Assembly: GCA_029706075.1 (NCBI GenBank)
Contig: JAINUG010000039.1
Location: 5,522,001 to 5,586,000 of the forward strand
Direction of reading: 5' to 3'
Length of the DNA stretch: 64,000 nt
Origin: Aldrovandia affinis
Lineage: Eukaryota > Chordata > Actinopteri > Notacanthiformes > Halosauridae
In this document: piece after piece, positions 1-11,815 of the stretch
How positions within the stretch are numbered: the first letter of the stretch is position 1
How the letters are laid out: each line of letters starts with the position of its first letter
Position numbers and translations under genes: made by a program
The notes under the pieces: model-generated
What the model was told of the DNA's origin: nothing
Databases searched by the model: none
Seen by the model: only the letters and a program-made list of their open reading frames with translations

Positions 1-654
1 ACGGGATAATGTTGCGGAACGGCGTTGCGGAAACATTGTGGGAAACGTGAGAAACGTGACGTGTCTGTGCGGATGGTATCGGACACACGAGCCGGCAGGC
101 TTGCGTCAGCGCTGGGGTCGGTTCTCGTGCGCGCACTTTAAAAACAGAAGTAGAGGCGCTGAGAAGAGCGAGCCTAGGGGAAGTGAACTCCGTGTTTATC
201 ACGCGAAGTCGCTAACGCCGGAATGATGAGGTCATCGCACAAACAGAACGCCAAGCTGGCCGATGGCTCAGACAACCAGGATAAAAGTTTTTTTTTAATC
301 ACCATTTAAAAATGAGCGAGGTAAAAGCACAGGCAACCGTGACATAGACACATAGTCGATTACGACTGGCATCAAACTGGCTAGGGTGATCATTTAAAAA
401 GTAGGTGAAAGCCTACTAACACCAGGAGTCCTGAAGGCTTAGTTTTGGGACTAAAAGTCACGGTCACACCCACCCAGGTTTCAGCTCCCCTATAGGTCAG
501 AGCACCTGGTGATTGGGTGGAAGTGATTCGGGGGTAAGGGAGGGATGGAGGGTTATTAATGGACTTGGGTTGGGGGGTGGGGTGAGCACAAATGAAGAAA
601 AATGAGAAGTGTCTCCACAGACCGAGAGGAACATCCTGTTTAACCATGTTTAAC
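1..654. other. Intergenic, nothing recognised
   Basis: No gene, repeat family or RNA was recognised. The first 230 bases are CpG-rich for this window, so a distal promoter or exon cannot be excluded, but nothing supports one. Confidence 0.4.
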
Positions 655-748
655 CACACACACACACAGACATGCCAATATACACACACATAGAATACAG
701 CACACACACACAGGTAGACATACATATACAGTATATAGCCTACAGCAG

Positions 749-789
<41 letters not shown>

Positions 790-880
790 CAGCACACACA
801 GACACACAGATAGGCACACGCAGTATATACAGCACACACACACACACACACACACATACAGCAGCACACAAACACACATA
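655..880. repeat. Compound CA/TA microsatellite
   Basis: Interrupted CA runs with an internal TA run near 766-788. Long open frames here in either direction are low-complexity artefacts. Confidence 0.9.
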
Positions 881-1616
881 CACACTGATTCCTGTCATCG
901 AGACACTGATTGCAACCTGTCGTAAAAAAGCACTCTAAATGTGTATGTGTACGTGTGTGAACTTGCGTACGTGTGTGTACTTCACACTCACTTCCCCTCT
1001 AATCTCAGCTGCATGAAGTACCTTTCCCTGGCATGTAACACAGGCTAGCTCAAAGGGGTTTGGGGATAACCCCCTTCTGTGGCGTGGAAATGCTGGACGC
1101 ACTGTTCCCTCTGTTCCCCGCCATTCCATCACAGGGCCGTTACCCACAATGCATCCGTGTAACGCTGTGAGCCTTGACAACGAGCAGCATTTCTACACCC
1201 CTCCCGCACTGTGTGAGTCAGCAAGGAGACTGAACCACAAGGTTTATACCACAGCTGATACGCTGATATATGCAGATTTTACTAACCAGTTGTCACGGCC
1301 ACGTCACGCCCGCTGCTGACCCGTAAGGCAGATCCAGGTCACTCCCATGCTTACTTACGGCGGCTGTTTCCGCTGTATCATCTCAGTGGTGATGTAACAT
1401 AATCCAAAACAGGAATTAAAAAAAAAAACGGTAATTCAGCCATAGAGAGGATCACAGTCAGTGAGTCAGGGATAAGACAAAGAAAAAAAGGGCTTGTAAC
1501 TGAGAGAGGCAGGTGGTGACTTCCTATGTGAGCAGGTGTGCCAAATTGATATACAAACCAGGAATACGAATAGGCCGACCTGCGACCAGGCAATCAAACC
1601 CTTCCACAATAACACC
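881..1616. other. Intergenic, nothing recognised
   Basis: Unique-looking sequence with no supported gene, RNA or repeat. Confidence 0.4.
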
Positions 1617-1930
1617 GTCTATAGGTAGCCTAAACTCTAACCCAAACCTCATAACCCTAACCCAAACCTCCTAACTGTGGTGTTGTGGTTCTGTGTGGCT
1701 AAGTAGGTAGACGGACAACGCTTAGGTTGTGGGGTTGATCCCCATTGGGGCCACAAATGTCTGCATTCACTAGTGTAAGTTGCTTTGGATAAAAGCATCT
1801 GCTAAATGGCATATATTAAACTGAAACCCAACCCTAAACCAAACCTCCTAACCCTAAACCAAACCTCCTAACTGAAACCTAAACCCTAATCCAAAACTAA
1901 ACCTCCAAACCCAAACCCTAACCTCCAGAG
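1617..1930. repeat. Degenerate CCCTAA-like repeat, split by a SINE
   Basis: Two blocks (about 1630-1675 and 1826-1925) are made of variants of CCCTAACCCAAACCTCCTAA, close to the vertebrate telomere unit read on the C-rich strand. A tRNA-derived SINE separates them. This is an interstitial, degenerate array and not a chromosome end, because unique sequence continues on both sides. Confidence 0.65.
1683..1818 (+). mobile_element. tRNA-derived SINE (family B), copy 1
   Basis: The head reads like a tRNA gene: an A-box-like stretch (GGCTAAGTAGGTAG) and a B-box-like stretch (GGGGTTGATCCCC). The tail TTGCTTTGGATAAAAGCATC is shared with three other copies in this window. This copy is diverged. Confidence 0.8.
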
Positions 1931-2156
1931 CATTCATATGAATGCCAGGTGCATACATTTAGGTAAATTCACCAGCGGCCCACCTGATCTTCACATCAGA
2001 ACACTGCCTAAGGCACATGCTCATACCCGATACTCATAAAACAACATTTAAACCTGAATTTTACCATTTCTCCTTATTGGGAATGGCTCTTCTCACTGCC
2101 GCAACGCCCTCCCTCAATTTGCGAGCGTACAGGCCAACACGTGCTCTCCCCGAAGC
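1931..2156. other. Intergenic, nothing recognised
   Basis: No supported feature. Confidence 0.35.
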
Positions 2157-2255
2157 GCGCGATGCCAGCCGCCGCTTCCTTTCACTCCGCAGTCCACCAG
2201 TGGAGCTGCACAGCCACTGCGCCAGAGGAGAGCACTGCAGACTGTGGGCACCCAA
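2157..2255 (+). repeat. Unclassified dispersed repeat (family D), copy 1
   Basis: About 100 bp running from GCCGCCGCTTCC to CTGCAGACTGTGGGC. It matches, in reverse orientation, stretches near 22740-22870 and 35065-35175, which share a TGCACCAGCTGC core and an AGAAGCAGC end. I do not recognise the family. Confidence 0.45.
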
Positions 2256-2258
2256 TCC

Positions 2259-2411
2259 AAGGCCGTAACCATGGAGTCAACATTGGGGGGGACCAAATCA
2301 ATTTATTTATATTTTTTATATCAGCTAGGCTATATATTGGGGGACATTTTGAGCATATCTGAATATTGGGGGGGATGTCCCCCCCCCAATATATATGGTC
2401 GTTTCGGCCTT
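2259..2411. mobile_element. Short MITE-like element with inverted ends
   Basis: The ends are inverted: AAGGCCGTAACCAT on the left against ATGGTCGTTTCGGCCTT on the right, with small differences. Inside, ATTGGGGGGGATGTCCCCCCCCCAAT would form a strong hairpin (given here as a G-run and C-run around ATG). No clear target duplication was found, so the transposon class is open. Confidence 0.5.
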
Positions 2412-3162
2412 GACCCAAACTCCTGCGCGATGAGACGAAGACAATCCTGCCGACAGAACCCCTCCCCCCCAGCGGCCCCATGGAAATCACGCGCCATCCG
2501 TGAATTGAACGTAAAGCATCTCATTCGCATTTTTCTCCTCATCTTCAAATACGTGACACTGCTCTCCTGGCAGCCGACACCCCCCCCCCCACGTACTCCC
2601 CGCTTCCACTCATCTCTCCATAAACGGTCAATAACGCTGTCAGCCAGGAGAGAGGTTACCGACAGTCACTCGAGAGAAACGCTCCTCCTTCAGAGTCTAA
2701 TTAAAGAATAACTCCTCAAAGAGACGTGACCGGTAACCAGAGGCTGAAATATGTATCTGAAGGATACTTAATAAATTATGCATTGCCTTATTTACTAATG
2801 GACCATCGACTGGAGGGCTGCAAGGGCCAATAGGATATCAGGTGAGGGTGGGGGGGGTTGAAGGGGCCTTACAGCCCCCTGTCTGTGTGCGAGGGGTGAA
2901 TACTGTAGTATAATCTGTGCTGTTAATACCGGTACACTCCTATAATAGCACATCGGGTAACTGCATACTCTGCTTTATTGCACCTTATACAACTGGCCCC
3001 CTGCGTATTCCTACTGGTTCAACTGGTCCCCTGTGATTTCCACTGACTTGAACTTATTTTATGTACTCCTGTTTTGTGAACTGGACTCTAACCAGTCAGT
3101 ACTATGTTTAACTTCCCTGCAGTATGCTGTACTGTACACACATAAATAAACATTGTCCCTCT
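2412..3162. other. Intergenic, nothing recognised
   Basis: No gene recognised. Homopolymer-rich stretches occur near 2580 and 2850. Confidence 0.35.
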
Positions 3163-3340
3163 TGGTTCTGTGTGGTTCTGTGTGGCTCAGTAGGTAGAGT
3201 ATGGTGTTGGCAACGCTTAGGTTGTGGGTTCAATTCCCACTGCGACCACATATACTGAAAAATGTATGATTCACTACTGTAAATCGCTTTGGATAAAAGC
3301 GTCTGCTAAATGGCATATATTATATTATTATTATATTATC
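3163..3340 (+). mobile_element. tRNA-derived SINE (family B), copy 2
   Basis: Best-preserved copy of this family. The A-box-like part is TGGCTCAGTAGGTAGAGT, the B-box-like part is GGTTCAATTCCC, and the tail is TCGCTTTGGATAAAAGCGTC followed by an AT-rich end. It resembles the tRNA-derived SINEs of teleosts that share a 3' tail with a partner LINE. Confidence 0.85.
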
Positions 3341-5470
3341 TTACTGTCCACGGTCAAACTTCACACTCCAGGTATCCTCTATACCCAGAAATCGTGGCCC
3401 TAACCCTAACCATTTTACATCAGCAGTTTCCTGTCCCGTCATAATCCACACCGTTTTAAATGTAACTTGCAGTGGCGTCTGGGTACGATGTGTGTATTTC
3501 AGTGGTGTTTAATTCGGTATCATAACAAATAACAGTCCGCTCTGAACCACTGGAGACCGTTCACTGTGTCTTCAAAGGGCAGACCCACGCGCACTCCTCT
3601 TACGGTGTGTCGCCGCGTAATCCCCCTTTACACGCGCGCGCGCTTCTGTGTCTGTCTGTTGAGGGCGGCGGTCTCTCCTGCAGTGCAGCTCTACCCCCTA
3701 CAGGTCACTGTGGGAAACTGCACCCAGGACCTTACAATACATTTTTACACCAAAGACATTACAACATTCATCACACTGAGGACCTGAAATTATTCTAAAA
3801 AATAAAATAAATGTAACTAAAATAAAATGGTGTAGCAATATGCAAGCGGGGGGTCGGGGGTCATATATTTAAAAGCATCAAAACACAAGTACATTGCCAG
3901 ACCCTTAATACCCTAAATATTTTTAAAATACAAAAATTCTGTTACATTCTGAACACGTCGCTAAATGCTTTCCCCCTGGCAGACCAAAACATGCCGCGGT
4001 CTGTCACAGAGCGGCGGATCGTAGAGCGGAGATGCTAAATCCGGCGGGTGTCTTCGTATCCAAGACTGACCGGTCAGCTTGTGGCACCACGGCCGAAAAA
4101 TCAATTGTACCCTTGTTGTCTAGGGCTGTCCGTGCCGAGGAGGGGAGGGGGGGTTGGCAGTGTATAGCGTTTCACAGACTGGAACTTTGCGGCAGACCGC
4201 ATAGCCACCACGCCCGGGTGAAAAAGAGCATTTTAAATACCACACGATTTCTTTCCTTTCCGCCTAGGGGAAAGAGCAAGCCCGTTCTAAAGGCATGATT
4301 TGTTGCGGTTTATTTGTGACTTGGAGACAGTTTATCTACTAGACCGCATCGATATATGCGATTGTTGTTTTACGTTCTTTCGGTGAACGAAAGCATTACT
4401 CTGTGTGAAAGGCCGCAGACGGCTGGTCTGCGTGGCCAGGCCTCGGTGCCGGGGAAACTCACTTCCCCTCTGCCTGTAAACTCAATCCCTCTCGGACCCT
4501 GGGCCAGACGGCGGGCCGGGGTTTATAATCGTATGTAAAGCGGCACGAAAATCAATCTGCAATCAGCAGAGCTCGCTGCCCGGGGCGACACGGATAGCGC
4601 TTGCATACTCACTTCTAGTGACATCATTAAAGAGACATCCATCCTCGTCGAGACACACGCGAGATTAATTAGTGTCCCCTCCACAAACATATTGAGCAAA
4701 AACCAACCAGGAGAATTTGGGGTGAATAGTGCTGATTCGGTATGATTGTTGTAAAAATGTGGACCCGGGTGGAAAAGTTTCGCAGTTCACACTGGGGAAC
4801 AGTTGAGGCCCGCGAGAGCATCACGGCAGATCTGGCCGAAGTGTATGCTGGGAAACAACTGCAGTACTTGGAGGGCCTGTTAATAAAACAATCGAATCAT
4901 TCGCTTCATCTGTGTTCAGCAACCGTCTTAGAATGGAAAGCTATAGTTTCAATCTACTCCATATCATCAACTACATTTACTTATTTATTCATTTATTTGT
5001 TAGGGAAAAATATAATTAAACATTGATACAATGCCAAAGCAGTACCCAATGCATCGTACACGTGTTTATAGCCACAGCTCATTTCCAGTCCCTTATTAGG
5101 CATTGGCAGTTTAAAATCGTTTGATCAGATTTAAATCGGTTCATGAAACGTTACGATCAGCTGAGTCACGTCTGATTAGTGAACAGATGTGGCCACTCAG
5201 GGGTGTGATTTTACAGCTCTTAATTGGCAGTCACAGATCGATGGTTATGGAATGCACACTACTTGAGCACATCACGCAAATCAAATGAGAGACGGCTGTA
5301 CATCCCCTACATTATTTAATATTTTTACTTTTTCATGTTTATTGTGGGAAGCTGGCGTTATTGGTAAATAAACCACCCGTGTTCACTTTAATACCTCATT
5401 CACTGTTTTCCTGTTGTCTGTATTTTTATTTTCCTCATGAATGAGCCAGTAAGGCTGTCTCATTGACCCC
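3341..5470. other. Intergenic, possible conserved non-coding DNA
   Basis: No coding gene or repeat was recognised. The part from about 3950 to 4730 is of even composition and free of simple repeats, unlike most of the left half, so it is the likeliest place here for regulatory DNA. That is a guess from composition only. Confidence 0.3.
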
Positions 5471-5616
5471 CCCCAGCCACAGTGCATCATGGGAACCATT
5501 AAGGAAGGAAAGCTGAGAACACCACAGAGGAGCGGAGGAGAGTACAAACACCGTCAGAGAGACGCACCAGACACCAGCAAGCGTGTGTGTGAAAGGGCAC
5601 ACCTGAGCCAGGGTGT

Positions 5617-5706
5617 GACACACACACACACACACACACACTCACACAGACACATACATATACACATACACACAAGCACACTCACACATACACAGACACA
5701 TACATA
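5617..5706. repeat. CA microsatellite
   Basis: Interrupted CA repeat with ACACATACA variants. Confidence 0.9.
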
Positions 5707-6393
5707 CTGTACACGCACTCTCTCAGGGCAGGGCTGCAGTGATGGTAGGAGGATAGGGGGTGGGTACGGAGGCCTGGTGGGGCCAGTATGTCCCGGCTGT
5801 TTGGATATGGGACTCAGGCTGGTATCGGGTCCCAGTTTGGCTGTGCTGAAAGCTCTTCTTCCATCCCGATCGATGGCCTCACAAACAGGCCTGAGTGTCC
5901 CCACACACTAGGCCCAATGCTTTACGGATGGTCATCCTGAGACACAAGGGGGTGGGGGAGTGACAAATTATATCACACTCACGTGCACGACAGGGTCAAA
6001 GGTTGAATGTCTGGGGTCAAGGGTCAACAGACTGGGTCTGTCTCTCTGTCCCTCTCCTGCTCCCTCCTTCTCTTTCTCCCTCAAGGATTCAAACTGTCTT
6101 CAATAACAGCAGTTATCCAGTATTGCCAAAGTATTTCAGAAAAATAAAACATAAGACCAACCCCTCCTCAGCCCAATTTAAATAAGTACCAATATGTCTG
6201 TCGCTCCTTTTACTGTGCGATGCTGATCTAGTTACTCTGTATCTAGGTTGGAAAGGTTAGGGCTGTGTGACTATCAGCCCTCCTGTTGTAAAGCAATCAG
6301 AGCTCGCCCTGTGACGTGTCCACAGTCCTCTGAGTAAAGTCTGTGGTGCGGACAGGGCAGCAGCAGTCCCGTCCTCCACGCTGAGGCCTGCCG

Positions 6394-6530
6394 CACCTTT
6401 CAGGTCCAGACCCCCAAACCCCAGCCACACCTTTCAGGTCCAGACCCCCAAACCCCAGCCACGCCTTTCAGGTCCAGACCCCCAAACCCCAGCCACGCCT
6501 TTCAGGTCCAGACCCCCAAACCCCAGCCGA
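6394..6530. repeat. 34-bp minisatellite, about four copies
   Basis: The unit carries CCTTTCAGGTCCAGACCCCC and CAAACCCCAGCCA. Copies start at 6394, 6428, 6462 and 6496 with a constant 34-bp period and very few substitutions, so the array is young or kept homogeneous. Confidence 0.9.
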
Positions 6531-7144
6531 CACACTCAAACAGTAGGGCCGTGGTTTTGGGTTTTCCCAGAGCTTAAGCGAAGCAGCGGTTAAGGACGTG
6601 GATCCGTGTTGCGGAAAGGCTCACAAGGCACTGCTGATGTACCTGTGAGCCTGGTGATTCACCGGAACTGCTTCTGTATTCCCAGCTGTTGAAAACGATC
6701 AAGGTGTATAAATGCACAAAGAGGAGTTCTGTAAGTCCCTATGGGCAAGGGCATATACATGCTGTATAGGGGCTGATATATACTGTAACATAAATGCTGC
6801 TGTAACGTTTGCCCTTTCTATGACCGCTGCACACAGGAACACAATGATCCCAGGTGAGAGACGGGGGGGCGGGGCGAGGGGGGATTATCGACCGAGTCCA
6901 GGGGTCCGTGGACGGGCAGGTACAGGTGTGCTGCTGATAACCGGGAGGCTCAGCCGGACTGAACTGGTTCTGCTGGCTGATACAGAGGAGAGGGCAGTCT
7001 TTAAACCCAGCGCCACACGAAACAGAGTGAGTGATGTAGGATGCACACCATGCACTTTCCAGATTTTTCTCCCCAATTTGGAATCAAAAATGTTTTCCTT
7101 TGACTCACTGCTGAGTCACGGAGCACTGTATGCAAGGATCACTG

Positions 7145-7508
7145 TACTACAGGAGAGCCAGTGACTGTTTTACAGCCTACAGGCCACACACAGTACTACA
7201 GGAGAGCCAGTGACTATTTTACACCCTACAGGCCACACACAGTACTACAGAAGAGCCAGTGACTGTTTTACACCCTGCAGCCCCCACACAGTACTACAGA
7301 AGAGCCAGTGACTGTTTTACAGCCTAGAGGCCACACACAGTACTACGGGAGAGCCAGTGACTATTTTACACCCTACAGGCCACACACAGTACTACAGAAG
7401 AGCCAGTGACTGTTTTACACCCTGCAGCCCCCACACAGTACTACAGGAGAGCCAGTGACTGTTTTACACCCCACAGGCCACACACACAGTACTACAGGAG
7501 AGAGCTAG
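7145..7508. repeat. 50-bp minisatellite, about seven copies
   Basis: The unit carries GTACTACAGGAGAGCCAGTG, ACTGTTTTACACC and CTACAGGCCACACACA. The period is about 50 bp. Copies differ in GGAGAGCC versus GAAGAGCC and in CTACAGG versus CTGCAGC, and these variants recur in alternating order, as expected of a higher-order duplication. Confidence 0.88.
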
Positions 7509-7548
7509 GATGAAAGCTCACTGACGGCACATGCTGCTTCTATGGAGT

Positions 7549-7642
7549 ACACACACACACACCTACACTCGCACACATGCACACACACGTACATACACAC
7601 ACACATGCACACGTGGGTACGCTCGTGCGCGCACACACACAC
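7549..7642. repeat. CA/CG-rich microsatellite
   Basis: Interrupted CA repeat with ACACATGCACAC variants. Confidence 0.8.
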
Positions 7643-7894
7643 TCCAGCCTTCTCTCATTCCTCTCCTTAACCCAGGCCATCTCTGTAGTCCCGGGAACCT
7701 CACATCATCCAGCACTCAATTACATATTCATTTTTTTATTCAACCTTTTTCTCGGGAGGGGGGGGGGGCGGTATAAATGTGAATGTAATCTCATCAGGCT
7801 GTAATGTGATCAGCGTGGCAGGAGATCGATGGCCGCTGTCACGGCGCAGGGAGACGGTGATGCATGGGGAAGGCTGGCCTCTGTCACTTTGTCA

Positions 7895-8363
7895 CCGGCC
7901 CGCGGTCACTCCCGCGCTCTCCTCCTCTGCCTCTCGCCATCCTCCCTTTCTATTTCTCTCGCTCATTCCTCCTCTCCTCCTCCTTCGTCCACCTGTCTGT
8001 CCTCTTCATTCCTTCTCATCCTTTCGTTCTGCCTCTTGTCTCTCCCATACCTGCTCCTGGTTATCCTCCACTTCTTTCCCCGTGTCCTCCTCTCCTCTCC
8101 ACCCCCTTTTTCTTCATCCTCTCTTCTCCTCCTTTCTCCACCTCTCTGTCATCTCCTCTGCCTCTTTCCCATTTGGGCTCACTCATTCCTGCTCTCTCTA
8201 CCTCCCTCTCTCTCTCTCCTCCTCCTCTTTCCTCTCCAGTTCATCCCCCTCTCTGCCCTCCACCACAGTCGGATAGCAGGCCGTACCCTGCTCTCAGTAG
8301 AGGAGTAGGCACCAGGCTAAAGACCAGGGTAAGGACCCCTCTCTCTCTCTCTCTCCCTCTCTC

Positions 8364-8412
<49 letters not shown>
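7895..8412. repeat. Pyrimidine-rich tract ending in a CT microsatellite
   Basis: CCTCTCCTCC-like low-complexity sequence to about 8250, then a CT repeat from about 8338 to 8412. Open frames here are compositional. Confidence 0.85.
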
Positions 8413-8746
8413 ATCTCTGATTGATCTCCATACAGGCGATCTCTGCAGATACTCGGCTCCAGTCAATACTGAAACAAGACCTCGGCAGGAGTGGAGCGTC
8501 CAGATATTTTTGGGGGCATCGAACCAGACACATCCATTCATCAAATTCAACCACACACATGCGTGCATACACACACACTCACACAAACACCTTAGTAAAC
8601 CATTTGAGAGTGCTTCCAGTGAATAACTGACCACCCGTCTCAGTAACAGCCCTGATCTGAGTCCACCCATTCAACCAATCAGAGATGCAGCACTTCGGAA
8701 TGTGCTACAGAACTAAAATGGGCACTTTGACAAGATTGATACAGTG

Positions 8747-8748
<2 letters not shown>

Positions 8749-8810
<62 letters not shown>

Positions 8811-8890
8811 ACATATACAGTTATCACACACACACACACAAAAACCCACAGTGAAGGTCTCTCACACACACAAACACACATACATTGTGT
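8749..8890. repeat. CA microsatellite
   Basis: About 55 bp of uninterrupted CA, then broken CA to about 8885. Confidence 0.9.
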
Positions 8891-9027
8891 GTTTTAGACT
8901 TTTTCTGTCATTTGATGTTTATAGTGTATTATACATGGTGTGCTGCGTGTACCTTGTATAGTGTGTGGGTGTACACCTTGCATAGTGTTTAATGTGTCTT
9001 CTTTTTGTTACCACAAAGCACTTTTGT

Positions 9028-9113
9028 ACGCAAAGTAAATTTCTGGGAAAACAGACAATAAAGATATCTAATCTAATCTAACATACAGAGCTGTCACACA
9101 CACATGCATACAT

Positions 9114-9155
<42 letters not shown>
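9028..9155. repeat. LINE 3'-end-like piece followed by CA microsatellite
   Basis: ACAATAAAGATATCTAATCT followed by AATCTAA is the kind of short-repeat end left by a LINE. A CA run of about 45 bp follows. The LINE reading is tentative. Confidence 0.45.
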
Positions 9156-9157
<2 letters not shown>

Positions 9158-9629
9158 TCTCTATCACCTGGGCAGGTAGAGCCTATCTGGTCCTGACCAC
9201 AGGTTGACCAGTGAGCGACCGCAGTGCCAGGCGGGAGATTTATTGCGGCCCACAAACGGCAGCGCGGTACATCTTCATTAACAAGAAACATTTCCATTGA
9301 TTTCATTTTTCCAGCGCTTCGTGTTACTCATAAGAAATATGTACGGTCCGGTTAAACGGCTTACCCAGACTCGGTTTGTATCGAGCGGCCTCTTTATGAT
9401 ATTATCTGTGGGAGCGGTTAGTCACTGGGTGTCAGAGCCGTTTGGCGGTAATGGAATAACACACCGTTTGGGGGGACGAGGGGGGGGAACGTGGGGCACA
9501 CTGTGGGTCTCTCCTAAATCTGGACGGGTGGGGGGCCGGGCAGGTTGAACCATGTCACCCTCCATGCCAGAAGCCCAATGCACAAACACAGATGGAGGTC
9601 ATCTCTCTTTCTCTTTGTCCATCAAGTCT

Positions 9630-9930
9630 ACCTTTTCATTTATTCCTCTCCTCTCCCCTCTCTCTCCCGTTCTCCTGTGTCTATCCTCTCCTCTCCACCC
9701 CTCTGGCTCTCCTCTCCTGTCCTTTCCTCCCCTACATCTTCTCTCCCTTCCCCTTTCTCTTCACTCCTTTCTTCTCCTCGCCTCACCTCTGTGCATCCTC
9801 TCCTCTCTCCTTTCTCTCCTCTCCACCCCTCTGTCTCTCCTCTTCTGTCCTTTTCTCTCCTTCCCTCTGTCCATCCTCTCCTCTCTCCACCACTCTATGT
9901 CTCCTCTCCCGTCCTCTCCTCGCCAAAAGG
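9630..9930. repeat. TCC/TCT-rich low-complexity tract
   Basis: Imperfect repeats of CCTCTCCTC with CTGTCTCTC. All three forward frames stay open because stop codons are rare in such sequence; this is not coding evidence. Confidence 0.85.
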
Positions 9931-9939
9931 AAGGGTATT

Positions 9940-10115
9940 GAGCAGTCCGTATCACTAATTGATGTTTTAAGATGACTAGTGCGTCGTGTTTCTGAGGTAA
10001 TTGATGCTCCTGTTTCGGGGGCCAGCGGCGGGCCCCATTCATCACGGGGTGTCTGCGTGAGCTGCTGTCATTCCTCCCGATCTTTAAATGGGGCATTAAT
10101 CACACTTCTGTGAGT
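9940..10115. promoter_or_regulatory. Candidate conserved non-coding element
   Basis: A repeat-free island between two simple-sequence tracts. It holds two identical TAATTGATG nonamers at 9956-9964 and 9998-10006, exactly 42 bp apart, plus TTTAAATGGGGCATTAATCA. TAATTGAT suits homeodomain factors. No alignment could be made, so conservation is unproven. Confidence 0.3.
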
Positions 10116-10237
10116 CAGGCCACAGGGGTCAGATGCAGAGAGCTCCTCAATGCCTCAACGCTGGGACTTTTAACTGCCTTCAGCAGACACACAGGAACAG
10201 ACTGATAAATCATACATACAATGTATTATGATGACTA

Positions 10238-10322
10238 TAACGATTATGATTATGATTATGATTATGATTATGATTATGATTATGATTGTGATTGTGATTG
10301 TGATTGTGATTATGATTATTGT
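10238..10322. repeat. GATTAT hexanucleotide microsatellite
   Basis: About eight GATTAT units, then GATTGT variants, ending in GATTATGATTATT. Confidence 0.92.
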
Positions 10323-10689
10323 AGCAGTATGCCATGTGTCCACTCAGACCATGTTCTGTTGTGGAATGTATTGCCACGGTGAGCACACAGTAGTAGTTCA
10401 ACCTTTGCAACTTTGGTTTTATTACTTGTACATGTCTGTGGCTGTCTGCAGTTGCTTCACAGTCCGTCAAACTCATTTGGCCAGGCTTTTACAGCAAGAC
10501 TGCGAAGGGTTTTTTGTTTGATATTTTAAAGGTGTTGAAACAGTTGACCGGCTCCTTTAAAGCCACTGTTATTTGGCTTTGAAGGAGTCTCTTTCACACC
10601 CTCACTGTAAAAGTGTGTCTCTCTGACTCCATAAAACCACCAAAATAAAAGCGCAGGTTCTCCAAAACCTCCCACGCTTTTAAAATGAC

Positions 10690-11060
10690 TGTCTGTGGGC
10701 AGCGGTCGTCTCCTGGCATGTCTCTTAGACCTCGGCGGATGCATTTCTAAAAGATGACATGCCTGACTCTAATACTGACAGATAGGCCCAATATCCACTG
10801 TACATATCCATCTCTACTGGCAGCATGTCAAAGCGGCCCGGGTCTGTCCGTCCGAAGCAATAAAAACTCCCATCCTGTTTCATTGAAGGAGAACTAAAAA
10901 TCAAAGCTGCTCTGACATGCCTCCCAAATCCAATCAGAGGTCGATAGGCGGGATGATTGATTGATTTCAAACCCAATTACGATGCTTGTCCCGGGCTCTG
11001 TACCCAATTAGGGATGCGCATGGTCAGGGGACCCCCCAGGGGAGACTGAAGGTGAGGAAA
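10690..11060. promoter_or_regulatory. Candidate conserved non-coding element
   Basis: About 370 bp of repeat-free sequence with many AT-rich motifs (GATTGATTGATTTC, CCCAATTACG, CCCAATTAGG, CAATAAAAAC). The look is that of developmental enhancers near transcription-factor genes. This is inference from motif density only. Confidence 0.28.
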
Positions 11061-11664
11061 TCACAGCTTCAGAAGCAGACAGGAAGTACCTTGTGTCGTG
11101 TGCTTTTAATTAACTACCGTGCTCATTATAACAGTGGATAATAGTCATGGAACTACCAAGATGTGCCCATTAGAATGATCAAGACTTCCAGAACCATCAC
11201 CTCACTGTCTTTACTCTTACAATCATGAGTTCTATAAGTTACTATAATGTGCTTTATTGTGACAATCAATCAAGTTCCGGAATTCTACCACACTGCATTG
11301 TTTGACCAACTGAGAGTTCTGGAACTTCCCAGGCCACATTGTTAATTTGATCACTTGGTTTGTTTGTTTGTTTATTTCGGGATCTCTTTTAGCCTATCTG
11401 CTAATCTTCCAAGAGTCCTACAGCAGTCAAGTTCAGCTTTGTTCCCGGCGATCATTGGCATCAGTCATTGGTGGAAGAAGGAAAGGAGAGACTTGCGATG
11501 AGCGTGTGACAGCAGGGGACTCTGCGGTGGTGGAAGGTGGTGGCAAAGGAAGAATGAAGGGAGAGGAAAACGAGGCAGAGAGAGCATGGCACGGAGGTAG
11601 CGGGAAGGGAAGGAAGAGGGAAGCAAAAGAGAGTGGAGCAGTGGAAAGAGAGGGGGGCTGAGAC

Positions 11665-11815
11665 AGTAATATAATATATGCCATTTAGCAGACGCTTTTA
11701 TCCAAAGCGACTTACAGTAGTGAACCCATACATTTTTCAGTGCATGTGGTCCCAGTGGGGAATGAACCCACAACCTAAGCGTTGCCAACACTGTGCTCTA
11801 CCAACTGAGCCAGAC
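11665..11815 (-). mobile_element. tRNA-derived SINE (family B), copy 3
   Basis: Reverse orientation. The tail is seen as GCCATTTAGCAGACGCTTTT at the left, then the B-box complement and, at the right, CTACCAACTGAGCCA from the tRNA-like head. Confidence 0.85.

Noticed and set aside
390..938. Long open frames over 640-940 on both strands
   Set aside because: They are CA/TG repeats read in frames without stops; the products are runs of Cys-Val or His-Thr.
7829..8424. Three overlapping open frames of 160-190 codons
   Set aside because: Pyrimidine-rich sequence has few stops on this strand; the products are Ser/Leu/Pro low complexity.
9545..9975. Three overlapping open frames of about 130 codons
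   Set aside because: Same cause: a TCC/TCT tract open in all frames.
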